This document shows, in pieces, positions 1 to 12,338 of a stretch of 64,000 nucleotides of DNA. The DNA comes from Scolanthus callimorphus. Lineage: Eukaryota > Cnidaria > Anthozoa > Actiniaria > Edwardsiidae. The notes under the pieces are model-generated. The model searched no databases. It saw only the letters and a list, made by a program, of their open reading frames with translations, and was not told the DNA's origin. The DNA lies in contig CM066919.1 in NCBI GenBank assembly GCA_033964015.1, positions 14,735,646 through 14,799,645 on the forward strand, in the 5' to 3' direction. The position numbers and the translations under genes were made by a program. Within the stretch, counting starts at the first letter, position 1, and each line of letters starts with the position of its first letter.

Positions 1-770
1 AAATGACATTGCTGCACTGTAGTAGGAAGGATACTTATTTGAATGAATTTTTTTCAGTATGTTGGACACAAATTCCAAGAACCACTCCACGTCGATACGA
101 ATGAATGTAGACGGTAGAATGTATGTGCCGACTCTCGTCATGGTACTAGGTTCAGTTTTTCCACAAAAAAGTATTTAATTTTGACCTGAATAATTATTGC
201 TACAACATTGTCAATTTCAGGATGGCAAGGGAAGAATACACTTGAAATCTCGATATTCTTTTTCTTGAATAATTCAAATCTTTCACATCTCCAATGCTCC
301 AAGGCATTCCATGTGACTTCGAACTGCTTTCAATCGAGCCTCGGATCCGCGAAGATCTCTGAATTACTTGTTTTCGAGTGTTCTTGCAAATGACATTGCA
401 ACACCGAAGGAAGAATACTCGTATCAATGAAATAATTATTTTCAGTATGTTGGACACAAATTCCAAGAACAACTCCACGGCAATACGAACGAGTGTAAAT
501 GGTAGTATGTCTGTGCCGACTCTCGTCATGGTACTAGGTTCAGTTTTTCCACAAAAAAGTATTTAATTTTGACCTGAATAATTATTGCTACAACATTGTC
601 AATTTCAAGATGGCAAGCACTAAACAAGAATTTCTGCAGAATACACTTCCGTGGTGCTTTTTCTTGGCTAATTCCTATCTTCCACACCTCGCAGCATTCC
701 ATGCGACTTTCTACTCCTTTCGACGGGCCTCCGATCAGCGAAGAACACCGAATAAATGATTTCACACAGG
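1..770. repeat. Tandem duplication, unit about 386 bp, carrying exon-like segments
   Basis: Two adjacent copies start at about 2 and 388 (both begin AAATGACATTGC). Each contains a pyrimidine tract ending CAG (59 and 445) followed by an exon-like block starting TATGTTGGACAC and reading LVMVLGSVFPQKS before a stop. Each block is followed by a second CAATTTCA(A/G)GATGGCAAG segment. A third, strongly diverged copy runs on from about 775 to 950 and shares the GTACTAGGTTCAGTTTT core. The copies keep acceptor-like borders but hold in-frame stops after about 40 codons, so they look like duplicated exon-plus-intron DNA of an unidentified + strand gene, possibly decayed. Confidence 0.55.
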
Positions 771-844
771 AATTTCTTCAGAAACGACCGCTCGAAGAAA
801 ATAAATAAGTTAAAGAACTTTGACACAAATTCCAAAAGACTTTC

Positions 845-1048
845 CACTTTTTCTTGAATCCTCTTAGGGTAATTGAAGGATACGAAAGTTCGAGCGTGGT
901 ACTAGGTTCAGTTTTCGAGAATGAGACGTCAAAATTTCCTCTCTCGAATCCCATGGCGTCATCTTGCGAAAACATCTCAGGAATATTCAGTGAGTTAAAA
1001 CGCGACGCCGGGAGAATACGAAGCGTCATAATTGTGCTAGATGCAAAG
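845..1048 (+). CDS. Exon-like block of an unidentified gene, with splice donor
   Basis: An open frame reads VVLGSVFENETSKFPLSN, then SCENISGIFSELKRDAGR, and ends VIIVLDAK directly before the donor AAG|GTCAGT at 1049. It shares the VLGSVF core with the two repeat copies upstream. A possible following exon starts after TTTCAG at 1169 and stays open until 1247. The left border was not fixed: an upstream in-frame stop lies at 821 and a shifted frame matches the repeat copies, so this may be a decayed exon. The style (hydrophobic strands, N-x-T site) fits an extracellular protein, but no family was recognised. Confidence 0.3.
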
Positions 1049-1060
1049 GTCAGTTGCTGA

Positions 1061-2378
1061 TCAAGATTAGTTGAAGTTTTCAGCTTTCCTCGTGTCTCCG
1101 ATCAGCTAAAATATATTATAAAACTCCGTTGTCTGCCTCGGCACATTTCCAACAGAATCTCAATTTCAGAGTTTGACTGTGGGGAGGGGGGTTATTTTGT
1201 CTTACTGCGCATGCGAAATAACAGCAGGTCAGCAGCTTCACTGAGGGCTCAGCTCAAGATTTGTTTGCGAAGAGATGTACGGCTTCAATTCCTTGTGGGT
1301 AACTCATGTACCGTCTATCTAAGTTATTCCGCAGAAAGGAATACATCAAAATATTTAATAATTTGTTATACAGCTTTTTGTGGAAAGGTAGAAAAGATAA
1401 AATCAAAAGAGCAGTTATGATTAAGGAGGCTGCCTACAGTTTTTCTTGGACTTCACCTCTCAACTTTGAGCGACCACGAAAGATCAAAATTCAAGATGAT
1501 GCACGATTTATTGTCATCAGAGTTTCCATAGCAACGACACAGGGGGCTCACTGTTTTTAATTGACAAACACGTGAAATTCGATCTAAACTTTTATAATGA
1601 CACACCAAGCGCTAGTCCTTAGGTACTTGTCTATACGTATACGAAGTTTTGAGAAAATTAACGAGAATTTCAAGATATTCCAGGCGACTTTTTTGGCTTT
1701 TGAAATTCAAAATGTTCACTTGCTTTCCAATAATTATAAAATTTCATCGGTTTTGAAATAGGCTAGCGAAATCTCTTACCGCAAAATTCATTCCAAGGTA
1801 TACAACTGCTTGTTTGCCAAATTTGATACCAGGAAGTGCTTTTGATTTTCCATAATGAACATCGACGCAAACATGGAATAATATAATTAAGGTATCAGGA
1901 ACCCTTTTGGTTGCCATAATTTCAGAAACTCACTATGCTTTTGGAATACAAGGAAACCCAAGCAAACTATGCATATTCTGAAAGTTAAACAACAGAATTT
2001 TCATTGAACTGCATTTTTATTAATAATCATTAATAAATCTCTAATATTCTTGATATTATTTTAATTTTAAAATTTAAAAAGCGTAAAAAGCTGTCTTTTT
2101 ACGCAAAAATCAGTTGGCTATGTTATAAAAGCAATGGTCCATATTAGTGTGCATATATCCATTTCTGGAGCACTTAGATAGTTGATAAAGCACGATGGTA
2201 GCGTAAGAGATTCTCGAGCCGCAAGCGTATATCCAGAACTGGATATACGCACGCTAAGCATGGACCATTCCTTTATTATCGCTCGTCATGGCGACTTTTC
2301 TGGGCTGTGTCACAGAAATGGATTAAAAACTTATATCAATATTTCCAGATATCGACATGGATACTTAAGGTGGATCGA
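1061..2378. other. No gene recognised
   Basis: AT-rich sequence without a convincing open frame or transposon ends. A local hairpin lies at about 2222-2252 (CGCAAGCGTATATCCAG... with a near-reverse copy of the ATATCCAG part). The short ORFs here have no recognisable motif. Confidence 0.4.
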
Positions 2379-3861
2379 CCCAGTAATTTTGCACCCATGC
2401 CAACCAATTTTGAACCTCTCATATAAAACAGGTTGATTTCTATCGCGCAGCCAATATAACATACCTACTACACATAGACTGAAATACATGTTAGTACAAA
2501 GTTTGGGGAAATCGGAGTTAGTATCACCCGACAATCAGGCCACGCCTAATTTTACTCTCACCCCAGTTTCAGGCTGTAACGATATTCTTTCAATAAATGC
2601 TGTATGGTACCTCGAGATTGACTGATTGCCTACGTGTAACCGAAGTTTGACTAAATTCTACAAGCCCAATTTGAAGATATTTTAGGATTTCTAAATCAGG
2701 GCTATAATTTATGTAAATTGAGTGTAGTGAATTAACATGGCAGAGTTTGGTACTTCTTGGTTATATATTGAAGGTTTTTATAGCTCATTATATTTGAATA
2801 TGTTTAAAGAAGGTCATGCTTTTTATAAGAATTACATATTTATTTGCGATTTCGAAAAGGAAACAAATGTAATTATCAACATAATTGCCCCACGCATCAG
2901 CTCGCCGCGAAATTTGGGCCTACTTTGAACAAATTTGGTCTGATTTAAAAAATCGTAGTTTTTTTCGCATCAAATTTTTGGACGACACAATCAATGTAAA
3001 GTTTCATATCAATTGAAAACCTCTAAGGCGTTCAACTGGGAACGCAGAGATCGATAAACATTGGATGTATTTCTGTAGTTTCTGCTCTGGGATTTGCTAT
3101 TTTTTCCCGTTCGGCACAAAATCGAATTCCAATGGAGGGCACCTGTTTCTCAGGTCTTTCGTCCAGAAACAAAGAACAGAAGGAGCATTTAAATGTTTCT
3201 CAACCCTATTACATATCTATTTTACATTACAATTTTTTTTTTCGAGCCAAATGAGTGAAAACATCAAGCATTTGAAAAAACGCTGCCTAAAATATCAGCC
3301 AGTTTGTAAAGTTTTACTCATTTACCACAGTTGAACTGTCTAAAAAAGCAAACCCCGACTTCCGATCGCTAGAAATTTGTATTTACACTAGGATTTAGTT
3401 TAATTACGAATCAGGTTCATTTATAGTTGTGATTTTCTAGAAAATGTAGCTACTAAATTTGAAGTTTTGCTCGTGAACTTCAGAAAACGTCTTCATCTTG
3501 ACCTCCAGCTGATTCAGACCGGAAGCAAAATTACGCGCAAAAGTCACGTGATTGAAACCCAAGAATTCACTACACTGAATTTTACATAAATTATAGCTCT
3601 GATTTAGAAATCCTAAAATATCTTCAAATGGGGCTTGTAGAATTTAGACAAACTTCGGTTACACGTAGGCAATCATTCAATCTCGAGGTACCATAGAGCA
3701 TTTATTGAAAAAATATCGTTACAGCCTGAAATTGGGGTGAGAGTAAAATTAGGCGTGGCCTGATTGTCAGGTGATACTAACTCCGATCTCCCCAAATTTT
3801 GTACTAACATGTATTTCAGTCTATGTGGTTCAAAATTGGCTGGTATGGGTGCAAAATTACT
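2379..3861. mobile_element. Foldback / long-TIR element
   Basis: Left arm 2379-2733 and right arm 3564-3861 are inverted copies: AGTAATTTTGCACCC at the left end pairs with GGGTGCAAAATTACT at the right end, and the arms match over about 300 bp with a ~55 bp insertion (2417-2470) in the left arm. The 830 bp between the arms has no credible ORF. No clear target-site duplication was seen. Non-autonomous DNA transposon of undetermined superfamily. Confidence 0.75.
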
Positions 3862-5171
3862 AGGTTGTAGAAAAGACTAATTAATGAGGGAATCGTGGCT
3901 GTCTTGCAGACTTTTTGGGCATGAACTTTTCAGGACTTTGGTTGCTAGAAGAAGCAGTGCCGTTGATTTTATGCTTTAAGATTGTTGATACCACGAAATC
4001 CACAACCTCGAGGTTTGGATTTGAAGTTCGTCTTTGGCATTGAAGTTCGTCTTTAAGATGAAGAGTACAGTAGAAACCAAGCGCTTTGATTTTGAAGCCA
4101 TTTCCGACAGAAATGGGAAGAGAAATTGACTGGGCATGAATCATGAAAAAGCTGCTATTTTGTTCAAAATGTGTGTTGTGGAGAGGAAAGCAACATGAGC
4201 AACACAACTGAATTCTATACAATTTATGGTACTGGTAGTGTTGAAATTTCTGTTTTAGATATTTACAGTGTGAACATTTTAGCAAAGGCCACATCTACTT
4301 GCATATCTGCTGTCAATATTTGTATTTTATTTTTCGACTGAAATAAATATTTTAGAAATGCACTTCAAATTCACACGTCACACCAAAGTATTTTTTTCTC
4401 AGGAGGCAGTCTTTTTATGTGTGGTTTATGTCAGAGGATTTAAATCCAAAATCTCTTGCCAGCTCTAATCTCCAATCTCCAGCTCCAATCTCTAGCCAGC
4501 TCCTCTCTTGAGTTTATTCGGCTTTTGTTGATTTTTTATCATCGGTCACTTGTATATAAATTTATAGAATTATTTCTTCGGCTTTTAAACCCCCAGAGCA
4601 CTATATGCTGAGCATGGGTTCGGGGAACACGGTCCAGATATTTTTTCTCACAGGGTTTTCCTAGTTACGTGTCCGGCTCAGTAGCATAGCTGATTGTAAA
4701 TTAAGATAAAGTTATTAGATTGTAAATTAAGATAAGGTGCTGAAAATTATGTTATCTCCTATTGTATTGTATTATCACATTATACTTATATATGACCTTG
4801 AGCAGTGATTGCTGCTCATAGGGCGCTGTAGATTGTATGTGACCTTCAGCACTGATTATTATATGTAATACCATGGCACCGAGGGAAATTAGGGATTAAA
4901 TTTCCCTAGTGGCGGATCCAGGGGTGGTGATGCCTTTTGGGCCAAAAAACTCACTGCTTTTTGGCCCAAAAAATGTTTAAAGCCGTTCCAATGTAAACAA
5001 TTGTAAACTGCTGAGCTCGCTCTATCAAGATAATTATTTTGAATATTTCAAAATATACTCTCCTTTGAGAATCAGGCTATATAGTCCAGCTGCTATAGCA
5101 CCAGAGAAAATATTTCTGAGTATTTCAACAGAACAATCCACAAGTAAGAAGACTCCAGAGTATATGGTAAC
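3862..5171. other. No gene recognised
   Basis: Contains a 137-codon open frame on the - strand (3881-4294) with no recognisable domain and odd composition. Two short direct repeats (GATTGTAAATTAAGATAA at about 4691 and 4717) and GTGACCTTSAGCA blocks near 4790-4850 are the only structure seen. Confidence 0.35.
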
Positions 5172-5425
5172 TTTGCAGAAGAAATTTCCAAATTCGCATT
5201 GGAGCGGGGAATGCACCTTAATCCTAAGTGTAGCGAGCTTGTAATTAACTTCCAATACTATCAGCCTACTCCTGTCATCCCTTACATATCGGTGGCACTA
5301 TCAAACGTGTGGCCAGCTATAAGATCTTAGGTGTGCACATATGCGATGACCTCACATTGTGTGCCCAGATTAAGATTTTAGGCGTGCACATATGCGAAGA
5401 TCTCACATGGAATGTACATAGACAG
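5172..5425 (+). pseudogene. LINE reverse-transcriptase fragment (degenerate)
   Basis: Reads FAEEISKFALERGMHLNPKC, then SELVINFQYYQPTP, then, after a frameshift, a piece ending SYKILGVHICDDLT. This matches the C-terminal half of non-LTR (CR1/Jockey-like) reverse transcriptases, where the K-ILGV-I--DLTW motif follows a cysteine/lysine-rich strand. The ILGVHIC-DLT block is partly duplicated (5325-5362 and 5370-5410). Frameshifts and truncation show it is dead. A (GACA)n run follows at 5426. Confidence 0.6.
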
Positions 5426-5445
5426 ACAGACAGACAGATTTATTT
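5426..5445. repeat. (GACA)n microsatellite
   Basis: Five GACA units in a row, directly downstream of the LINE fragment. Confidence 0.8.
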
Positions 5446-6130
5446 GGCACCTTATACAAGAACAGTACATATATGTTGGTCCAAATAATGGTGATAAAAC
5501 GCACACTTTTTACATATTATGTATATTTAGAAGCACTTAACCGTTACATATACAGTACGTATTTAAGAAAGCGAACAACCTAACAAAATCAGTCCGGTAC
5601 ATACCCAGATTTAGGGGTATCAATTAAGCTCATTACTTATGCATTGCGCAATAAAATGGCGGCCCGAGCCTCAGCTAGAGTACCTCACAGAAAAGGTTCC
5701 TTGTCAGCGAAATACTGCCCCTACCCATGATTCAATGCGATAAATACATGCTCAAGGACTAGGAAGCCATTTTGTAAAGAGAACTATACGCGATCGAAGG
5801 GAAGGAAAGATTTATTTTAAGTTTTACGGCTATCACACTCTGATTTTTGTAGTTTTTGTCTGACCGATAGGATAAAGATAAGAATTCCATTGGGTTCCGA
5901 CAACGTCCGGACAAAAAGCAGCATATAGACGGAAACTAGAATAGATTATCAGTATTTTTCTGCTGAAAAACAAGCGGGTACCCCGAGGGTACCCTACGAT
6001 TTGAATCAAGTTCATATTCAACAAGATCGCAAGCGACATGCTGAGCTATGGACTGCCATGCTCAGTTTCTCACTACTCGATGCCGTGTTTGCAGTAGCTT
6101 CATTAAGACATCGCATTATTCAAAGAGTAA
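5446..6130. other. No gene recognised
   Basis: AT-rich spacer upstream of the 6.1 kb ORF. A GGGTACCC-type palindrome (GGGTACCCCGAGGGTACCC) lies at 5976. No acceptor or promoter could be assigned with confidence; the ORF that follows opens after a stop at 6128. Confidence 0.35.
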
Positions 6131-9035
6131 GGAAAAGAAAGGCAGCAAGCACGTAAAAACAAGCAAGAAAGGGCATTTAGTGAGGAGTTCCTTCGCCTTT
6201 GGGAGGACGAAAGGGTAGATATTTTCCCCGATTACATCTGTGGAAGTTGTAGGGTCTATCTGTATAAAATAAGGAAAGGGTCTACGACTCACAAACGTGT
6301 TTTGAGCGAATGGAACAGCCACACAGAAAGGAATTGTATCTGTCAAGGGATGTCGAAGGTGATGTCGAAGGTGAAGAAAGTACGGATAGCGCGGAAGACG
6401 ATATCATGTGGACTCGGACTTCGAAGAACTAAACGAAGCTGCCGCTTTTTTACTGCCGAGCAAGCAAAACAGATCGCGTATCGTCTTTCAATGACACATG
6501 GATTTATCTTCTTGGTAAAGTCGGAATTAACCAATTCTATTTCCCAGTTGCCACGAGAGGATGTGCTCAATATAACTGAAGCAATTTTTCAAAATGAGAG
6601 ACCTCAAATTAGGGCTGATGCACAAAGCTGCTGCCAGACATATAAAGACATAGAGAAGCTTGTGACTCTCAATGGTGAGACGTGGAGCAGTAATCGCAAT
6701 GCTGTCCTTAACAGAGCTATAACAGGACTATCTGCTGTTACTGATAACCAGACAAAAGATATAAGAAAAGCTGCAGCTTCAGATCAGCTGTATGCTATTG
6801 CCTATCCAGGGTTTACAAGTCCTATGACTTTTGCGTGCGACCTACTCATGTACTCCACTGCCCGAAGCAAATTTGCCAGCAACATATTTGGAAAGATGTC
6901 TCCAGCAGGATCCTTTGGAACTGTTAAAACATGGCTTAACCAGCTAACCATGTCCATTCCAGAGTTTCCCAAGGGGGACATGCTACAGCAATAGATAATG
7001 ACCAAGTGCTAATCAAGAAGTGGACTATCAGAAAGGAAAACAGGGCACAGATCGGCATACTAACTAGTGTCTGTGTAGCTGAAATGAACAGTAATGGAAC
7101 ATTACAAAAAGATAGGGCCCTTTCCCCAGGGTATGTACTCTGCTTTTTACTGTGTATTCCCATATTAAAACAAAGCTGCAGCTCTGGCTATAAGTGCCAA
7201 ATGTTGGCTGCATTTTAATAAATTTAGAATAGAAAACATAGGCTGCACTGTAACCAATAAAAATGAACAGGGCACAATACTGGAACTCTAGATTCAGTGT
7301 TTGGTGAGAGAAATGTCAACCTAGTTGCCAAGTGGCAACTTACCTTTCCAGTCTGTTGATTTTCTAAAAATGCCCTTCACCCCCATTAATTTGTGAAAAA
7401 ATGATGGCAGCCAGATTTCTGATATGTCAGTGAAACTTCACTATTCGGCAACCATTTTTTTTTTTATTTAAGGCAGCAATGACACCTCTTGCAGGATTTT
7501 CAAATGAGAAGTGCTGTTCCACATTGGTGTAACCAATATTAATTACCAAGTTTTAGCAAAGCTTTATACCAGCAGTACTTTGTTTTATTGCTTATCAAAA
7601 TTAATTGCCTTTTTTTCAGGGACTGGAATACGCGGTGCTCCAGGGCAAAAATTGACCCTGCAGAGAAGTCAAAATATTGGCAGATTGCAGCCTTACCCAA
7701 GCTCAGCAGGATCTCTTGCGTCACGAGGTGATGGTTAAACCTACCAATTTTTGTAGGGAAGCACTGCAGCTTGATCTTTTTCAAAAAAGTTTTAAAGCAT
7801 AAACAGAGACATAAAGAGCCACCGTCTGTTTTTCATTAAGAGTGGACATGAGCTTTCTAAAGTTTCTAAATTTGCAGTGTATAAATAACACTGAGTATTA
7901 AACAATAACATCATATTAATTCTAATAAGTGGTTGTCCATTGGTGCGAAAATTATTATGCTCTCTTTGCTGAACACAGACAAAAAAGAATAAGACTCATT
8001 GCAAAATCTGATTGGCTGTGTTCTTAAAGCTTGTACCATTATTTCTGTTCTAAATTGCTAACCAGAAAAACGCCAATATAAGAGCTAATTTCAAATAATT
8101 AGTTTCAGAGTTATAGCATAAAAACACAAAAGTGTCGTAAAGTGAGGAAGTGGTGGGGAAAACAGATGGAAGGGTTCAGTACTTCCTATCTGGTGCCTTT
8201 TGGCAATTGCTGACTGAAAAGAAAGTGTCCAAGATATCAGGGTAAGCTCAATTGTGAGGTTCCAGAAAAATATACCGACCCCTACCCCTCTGGAATTTTA
8301 AGGAAAAATGCAGTATTTGTATGGAAATGATCAGGTAAATTGACCCCACACATTACAATTTTCCACACATTTACTGTATTTGCTGAAGGGAATTTTCGCT
8401 CCTTTTTGACTATCTAGCCCCCTTTCTGAAATTCCTGCATCTGCCTCTGATTTGTTTGCTATTTGGTTACCATAAGTTGACTTCTGTAAAATTCATCATA
8501 TAGGCATTTATAAATGAATGTGTTCTTTCTTCCATTCTTGATGAATATTTTTCTTAACCTTTTTTAGAATAATAGCAGGGCAACAACCCTAGCAAGAAGC
8601 CACACGCCTCCCAGCATTGGGTAAAGGGCAGGCAGTCAGGAGGGGGTTGCTGTTATTCCAGTGACCTGGCAACTGGAGTTAGATCATGGTACTGATGCTG
8701 AGTCTGTGACGGCCATCTTAACATCATTGCCTGATGTTGAAGGCCATGAAGAAATTGAAGTTGTGGTAAGGCATTTCTTTTAGAGGGAGGGGGTGCTGAT
8801 GCAATGTTCTATCCTCTGAAGATATTCTGCAGGGCAATGGGAAGCAATCGGATCAAAGAAGCTGTAAACTATATTATATAAGGAAATGATATAAAGCATC
8901 TTGAAACAAAAGTGCATAATATACAATGTAACATGATAACATCAACATCTTCCCAATGAAGTTTACTGTTTCTAATCCCCCTTTCCCTTTCTTTTTAAGG
9001 AGAGATCTTCAAGTAAACAGAGCCGTCTTGAGTAA
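6131..9035 (+). CDS. Unidentified four-exon gene with Cys motif, one frameshift
   Basis: Exon 1 is open from 6131 (no ATG; 5' end missing or spliced) to a stop at 6992. It starts with a charged stretch, then FPDYICGSCRVYLYKIRKG, a small CxxC motif, then a ~190 aa part with SPAGSFGTVKTWLNQLT near its end. The stop follows a G5 run at 6973-6977; one extra base would carry the frame into GHATAIDNDQVLIKKWTIRK and on to the donor CCAGG|GTATGT at 7131. Exon 2 (7620-7727) continues in phase as GDWNTRCSRAKIDPAEK. Exon 3 (about 8627-8765) reads VAVIPVTWQLELDHGTDAES and exon 4 (9000-9035) SSSKQSRLE-stop. Phases 2, 2 and 0 agree at all three junctions. A variant poly(A) signal ATTAAA is at 9238. No known family was recognised; the style suggests a multicopy, perhaps transposon-derived gene. 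It is a pseudogene unless the frameshift is a sequence error. Confidence 0.5.
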
Positions 9036-11106
9036 ATTAACTTTGCCAAAACCAAGAAGTGGAGGAAACATAGTGAACTTCAATGTAACATGAATGTTTA
9101 GCTTAGCATATAGCTTGGTGAGCTATTTTCTCAACAAGACTGAACTGCTGTAAAAATGTAGCAGGTACTTTTTCTGGTTTTGTTGACCATTAAGCTGCTT
9201 TGCTTGTTTAATAGAAAAGGAAAAAAGGGTACATTTTATTAAAATAATTATTAATTATAATTGCTGTTGTCTCTTCTATGGGCTCACATGCATTTGTTAG
9301 ATAGCTAAGGCTTAATCATGGGCAGCAAAACAGATGTTTGAATTGGGTGGTTAAGACTAATGTATGGGCAGAGTTTAAAAAACATGAAAATTGTTGAGAA
9401 GTCCCCATGTCTGAGTTTTCCAAAATGACTGGCTTTGACATAACAGTATATGCAATTATTTCAAAGGAATTTAATCCTCTGTCTGCCTGTGTCACTCGCC
9501 ATTTTGACAGCATAGCAACATACCAAGTTGGAGAAAGCATCCATTTCGATCAACTGATTTAGAGAATATAGAGCAATGTTCTCAATTGAATATGGTAAAA
9601 TCAAATATGAAACTTTGTTTTTAGATGTTTTTACGAGATTTTTACATATAATTCGTCTTCTGATATCGAACGAAACAATAACAAAGGAGTGGCTGACACA
9701 GGCTCTTTAAAATTGTTTGTTTTTTCTCTTATAACATGAAATCCACAAGCATTTAAACAAGATCTATCAAGGTGATAACAATAAGGTAAACAGTGGTAAA
9801 CGGTCAGGGGGGATCTCCAGAAAGGGGGGAAGGGCAAAGTAAAAAAAAAAACGAAGGCCAAAGTGTAACCTTGCTCTTGCAAAACAGTAAATGTATGGGG
9901 AAACCTATCGAAAAAGGGGACGGGCAGGCCCCCGAGCCCTCCCCCCCTAAATCTGCATATGACATTGAAAAAACTTAAAACTTACAGCCTACAACAAATT
10001 ATTCATAAATAATTTCCTAGAAGTTCTATTGAGTTGAGTTGAATGACCCACTACAAATGCACGTTTTTTAGTGTAAGGGACAGACCATTAGAAATTTTAC
10101 GGGGGGGGGGGGGGGGTGGCCATTGCATCTTACAATGTATCTTAACAATTTTCAATAAGAGATTTATCTTGCACCCACAAAGCGCGCCCAAATTTTGATA
10201 AACGCATTTCATCAAGCCTCAGAGAAAGGGTAGATGAACATTCCAGATTTCTGCTCCCCATCACCCTTTGGGGGATTTCTGCCCCCTCCACCCTCCCATA
10301 ACCCTAAAATTTCTAATGGTCCCTAACCATTTATCTTGTTCAAGCTTGTTTGACAAGACAAGTACATATTCTGTTGTCGTGCACTACTGTGGGTGAAGGC
10401 AGGCATTGAGGCTTATTGCATAGGAACTGGGCATCCGGAATTTATGATGTACACTCTGAGAGGGGTTCACTTAACTTTTGTTCAGCTCCAAACCTCGAGA
10501 AAATAGAAATTCTTCTTGGTACCTGCTGGTACAATCATGTTTAGCCCAAACTTACATTCAAAAGGCATGCTTACTATATATTATGTCGCTATTCACAAGA
10601 AAGAACTTAGAACTTAGATATAATACTTCTATGGTAGCTTTCGCTAATACTAGAAGGGCGAGAGAGAGAAAACTACATAAATGCTGTCTTATTTTTTGTG
10701 TTCGTGAGGAAAACCTTGACAAAATCATTTTGATTTCTTAATAAGTTGTACGCAAATCTTAACTACCCCACTTTTTACTTGAAGACACAAACGGGCAACG
10801 TTGGTAGTTATCGATTGATTTTTATATCGTACGAACTTTTGCAAATGTTTTAGCTTACCGTAGATTGCTATTTAAGCTTAACTTACTGTTCGAACTTACT
10901 ACGGTGTTCGGAAATTCGGTGCTTTTCGTCGAGCACAGTAGTGCTTCCGGGGCGTCTGTTCGGCATTTAGCGAACCACGTCAACTACAAATACATAGTCA
11001 TATGAAAGATCTTTTGAATTTGTCAAACAACTTTGGAAAACTCGAGAATGGTCTAGTTTCTAGTCTGTAGAGTCTTTCTCCCATCTCACCGCAATTTTTG
11101 TTTCAA
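9036..11106. other. Intergenic, low-complexity tracts
   Basis: No gene found. Contains a G run at about 10099-10117 with flanking C-rich blocks (9940-9952, 10255-10310), the ORF-like shadows on both strands having no motif. The G/C-rich tract 10070-10325 has a rough inverted layout (ACCATTAGAAATTTTACGGG against CCTAAAATTTCTAATGGTCC), so it is probably a MITE with G-tract ends. Confidence 0.45.
10081..10323. mobile_element. MITE with G/C-run ends
   Basis: The sequences GACCATTAGAAATTTTACGG at the left and CCCTAAAATTTCTAATGGTC at the right are inverted copies enclosing about 200 bp, with a long G run just inside the left end and C-rich sequence inside the right end. Short non-autonomous element; no protein content. 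Confidence 0.6.
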
Positions 11107-11880
11107 GTAGTCAGGCGGCTAAGTCAAATGATTGTGCGTTTTTTGATAAAAGCATGAAACTTTCCAGTATGATTGCCCTACGGGTACTTGTCAACTTTTG
11201 TGGGAGGCATCTCTGAAAATTCTTTTACAGGAATTATTTAGACAACTCGCAAAGCTATTGTTCAGCCGCCATCTTGTCCTTTGTTATTCATGAGTTTTGC
11301 GGCACTTACTGTGCAAGTCAGTGAAGTGATTCTCCAGACTCTGCAGCAAAATCCCAGCAACTTTGTTTCATTCAGAGGCCTTTAATACCTGGCACATATG
11401 GTTTATACTCTGGTAGCTATGTCGCAAGCTGATATTAACCTGTGTGCCGAAGAATCCCGATATTTTCCTAATTTTCTATCTCCGAAACAGTGTCTGACTG
11501 GGAATCGAAAACATGTTTTCGTAAATAGAAGTAAACACCTAGAAAAGTAATTTAGATATCAAATTTTCACTTGTTATATTCCAATGATCGTTTCTTTTCG
11601 CCATAAATCTTTAGAGTTTTGTCAATCTGGCGCTACACTCTATAAATTTATTTCGTAGAATAAGAGCTCAAGTGCACGAAGGTCATGAATAACAAAGGAC
11701 AAGATGGCGGCTGAACAATGGCCGCCCGAATTGTCTAAATTAGAGCTGTTAAAGAATTTTCAGAGATGCCTCCCATCAAAAATTAACAAGTACTGTCTGA
11801 AGTCTCATCCTGGAAAGTTTTTCATGCTTTATCAGAAAACGCACAATTCGCAATAAAATTTGGACTTAGCCGCCTGACTA
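11107..11880. mobile_element. Foldback element with ~190 bp arms
   Basis: Arms 11107-11294 and 11683-11880 are inverted: the left begins TAGTCAGGCGGCTAAGTC, the right ends GACTTAGCCGCCTGACTA, and both contain the pieces GGCATCTCTGAAAATTCTTT and CAGCCGCCATCTTGTCC or their complements. The 390 bp loop holds no ORF of note. Confidence 0.75.
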
Positions 11881-12146
11881 AAGGTAATAAAGCGTTACAT
11901 TACGAAACCCAAGGGGGAGGGAGTAAGTGCTTTGCTGTGATTGGTTTAATTTTTGTTTATAAAAATGTACCTAAATCTGGGTATGTACCGGACTGAAAAT
12001 CAGGGGTGCGTGCTGAAGATCTAGTTAAAGGCCCATTACCAACCGAGAGCCTTTGCGGACTCTTAGCCAATCAGAGCATCCGAAAAACAATGGATCAATT
12101 TGAAAACAAAAAGAAAACGGGACGCAAAGGCTCCCGGTTGGTGATG

Positions 12147-12330
12147 GGCCTTTAAGATTTATTGCTCGCTTATCCGTTCAATACTAGAGTATGCATCACG
12201 TTTTAGCTACAAGGCCGCCCTCTCAGTAACTGGCCGCGAGTCAATCAATACCCGAAGGGATAAGGCCTGTTCTAAGTTTATCAGTAAAAGCCAGAGAGGT
12301 AGAACCACTTAGCTATATCCTTAATGACGC
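12147..12330 (+). pseudogene. LINE reverse-transcriptase C-terminal fragment, interrupted by a MITE
   Basis: Reads SLIRSILEYASRFSYKAAL, GRESINTRRDKACSKFISK and then LSYILNDAPY after a frameshift. These are the usual end of a CR1/Jockey-like reverse transcriptase (SL-RS-LEYA, then TRRDKAC-KF). The frame resumes at 12930 (SLRSGATKAYKT) after the inserted MITE 12339-12912, showing that the LINE copy came first. Confidence 0.65.
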
Positions 12331-12338
12331 TCCCTATA

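Noticed and set aside
3881..4294. - strand ORF of 137 codons
   Set aside because: Cys/His-rich start does not form a regular zinc-finger spacing, no splice or homology evidence.
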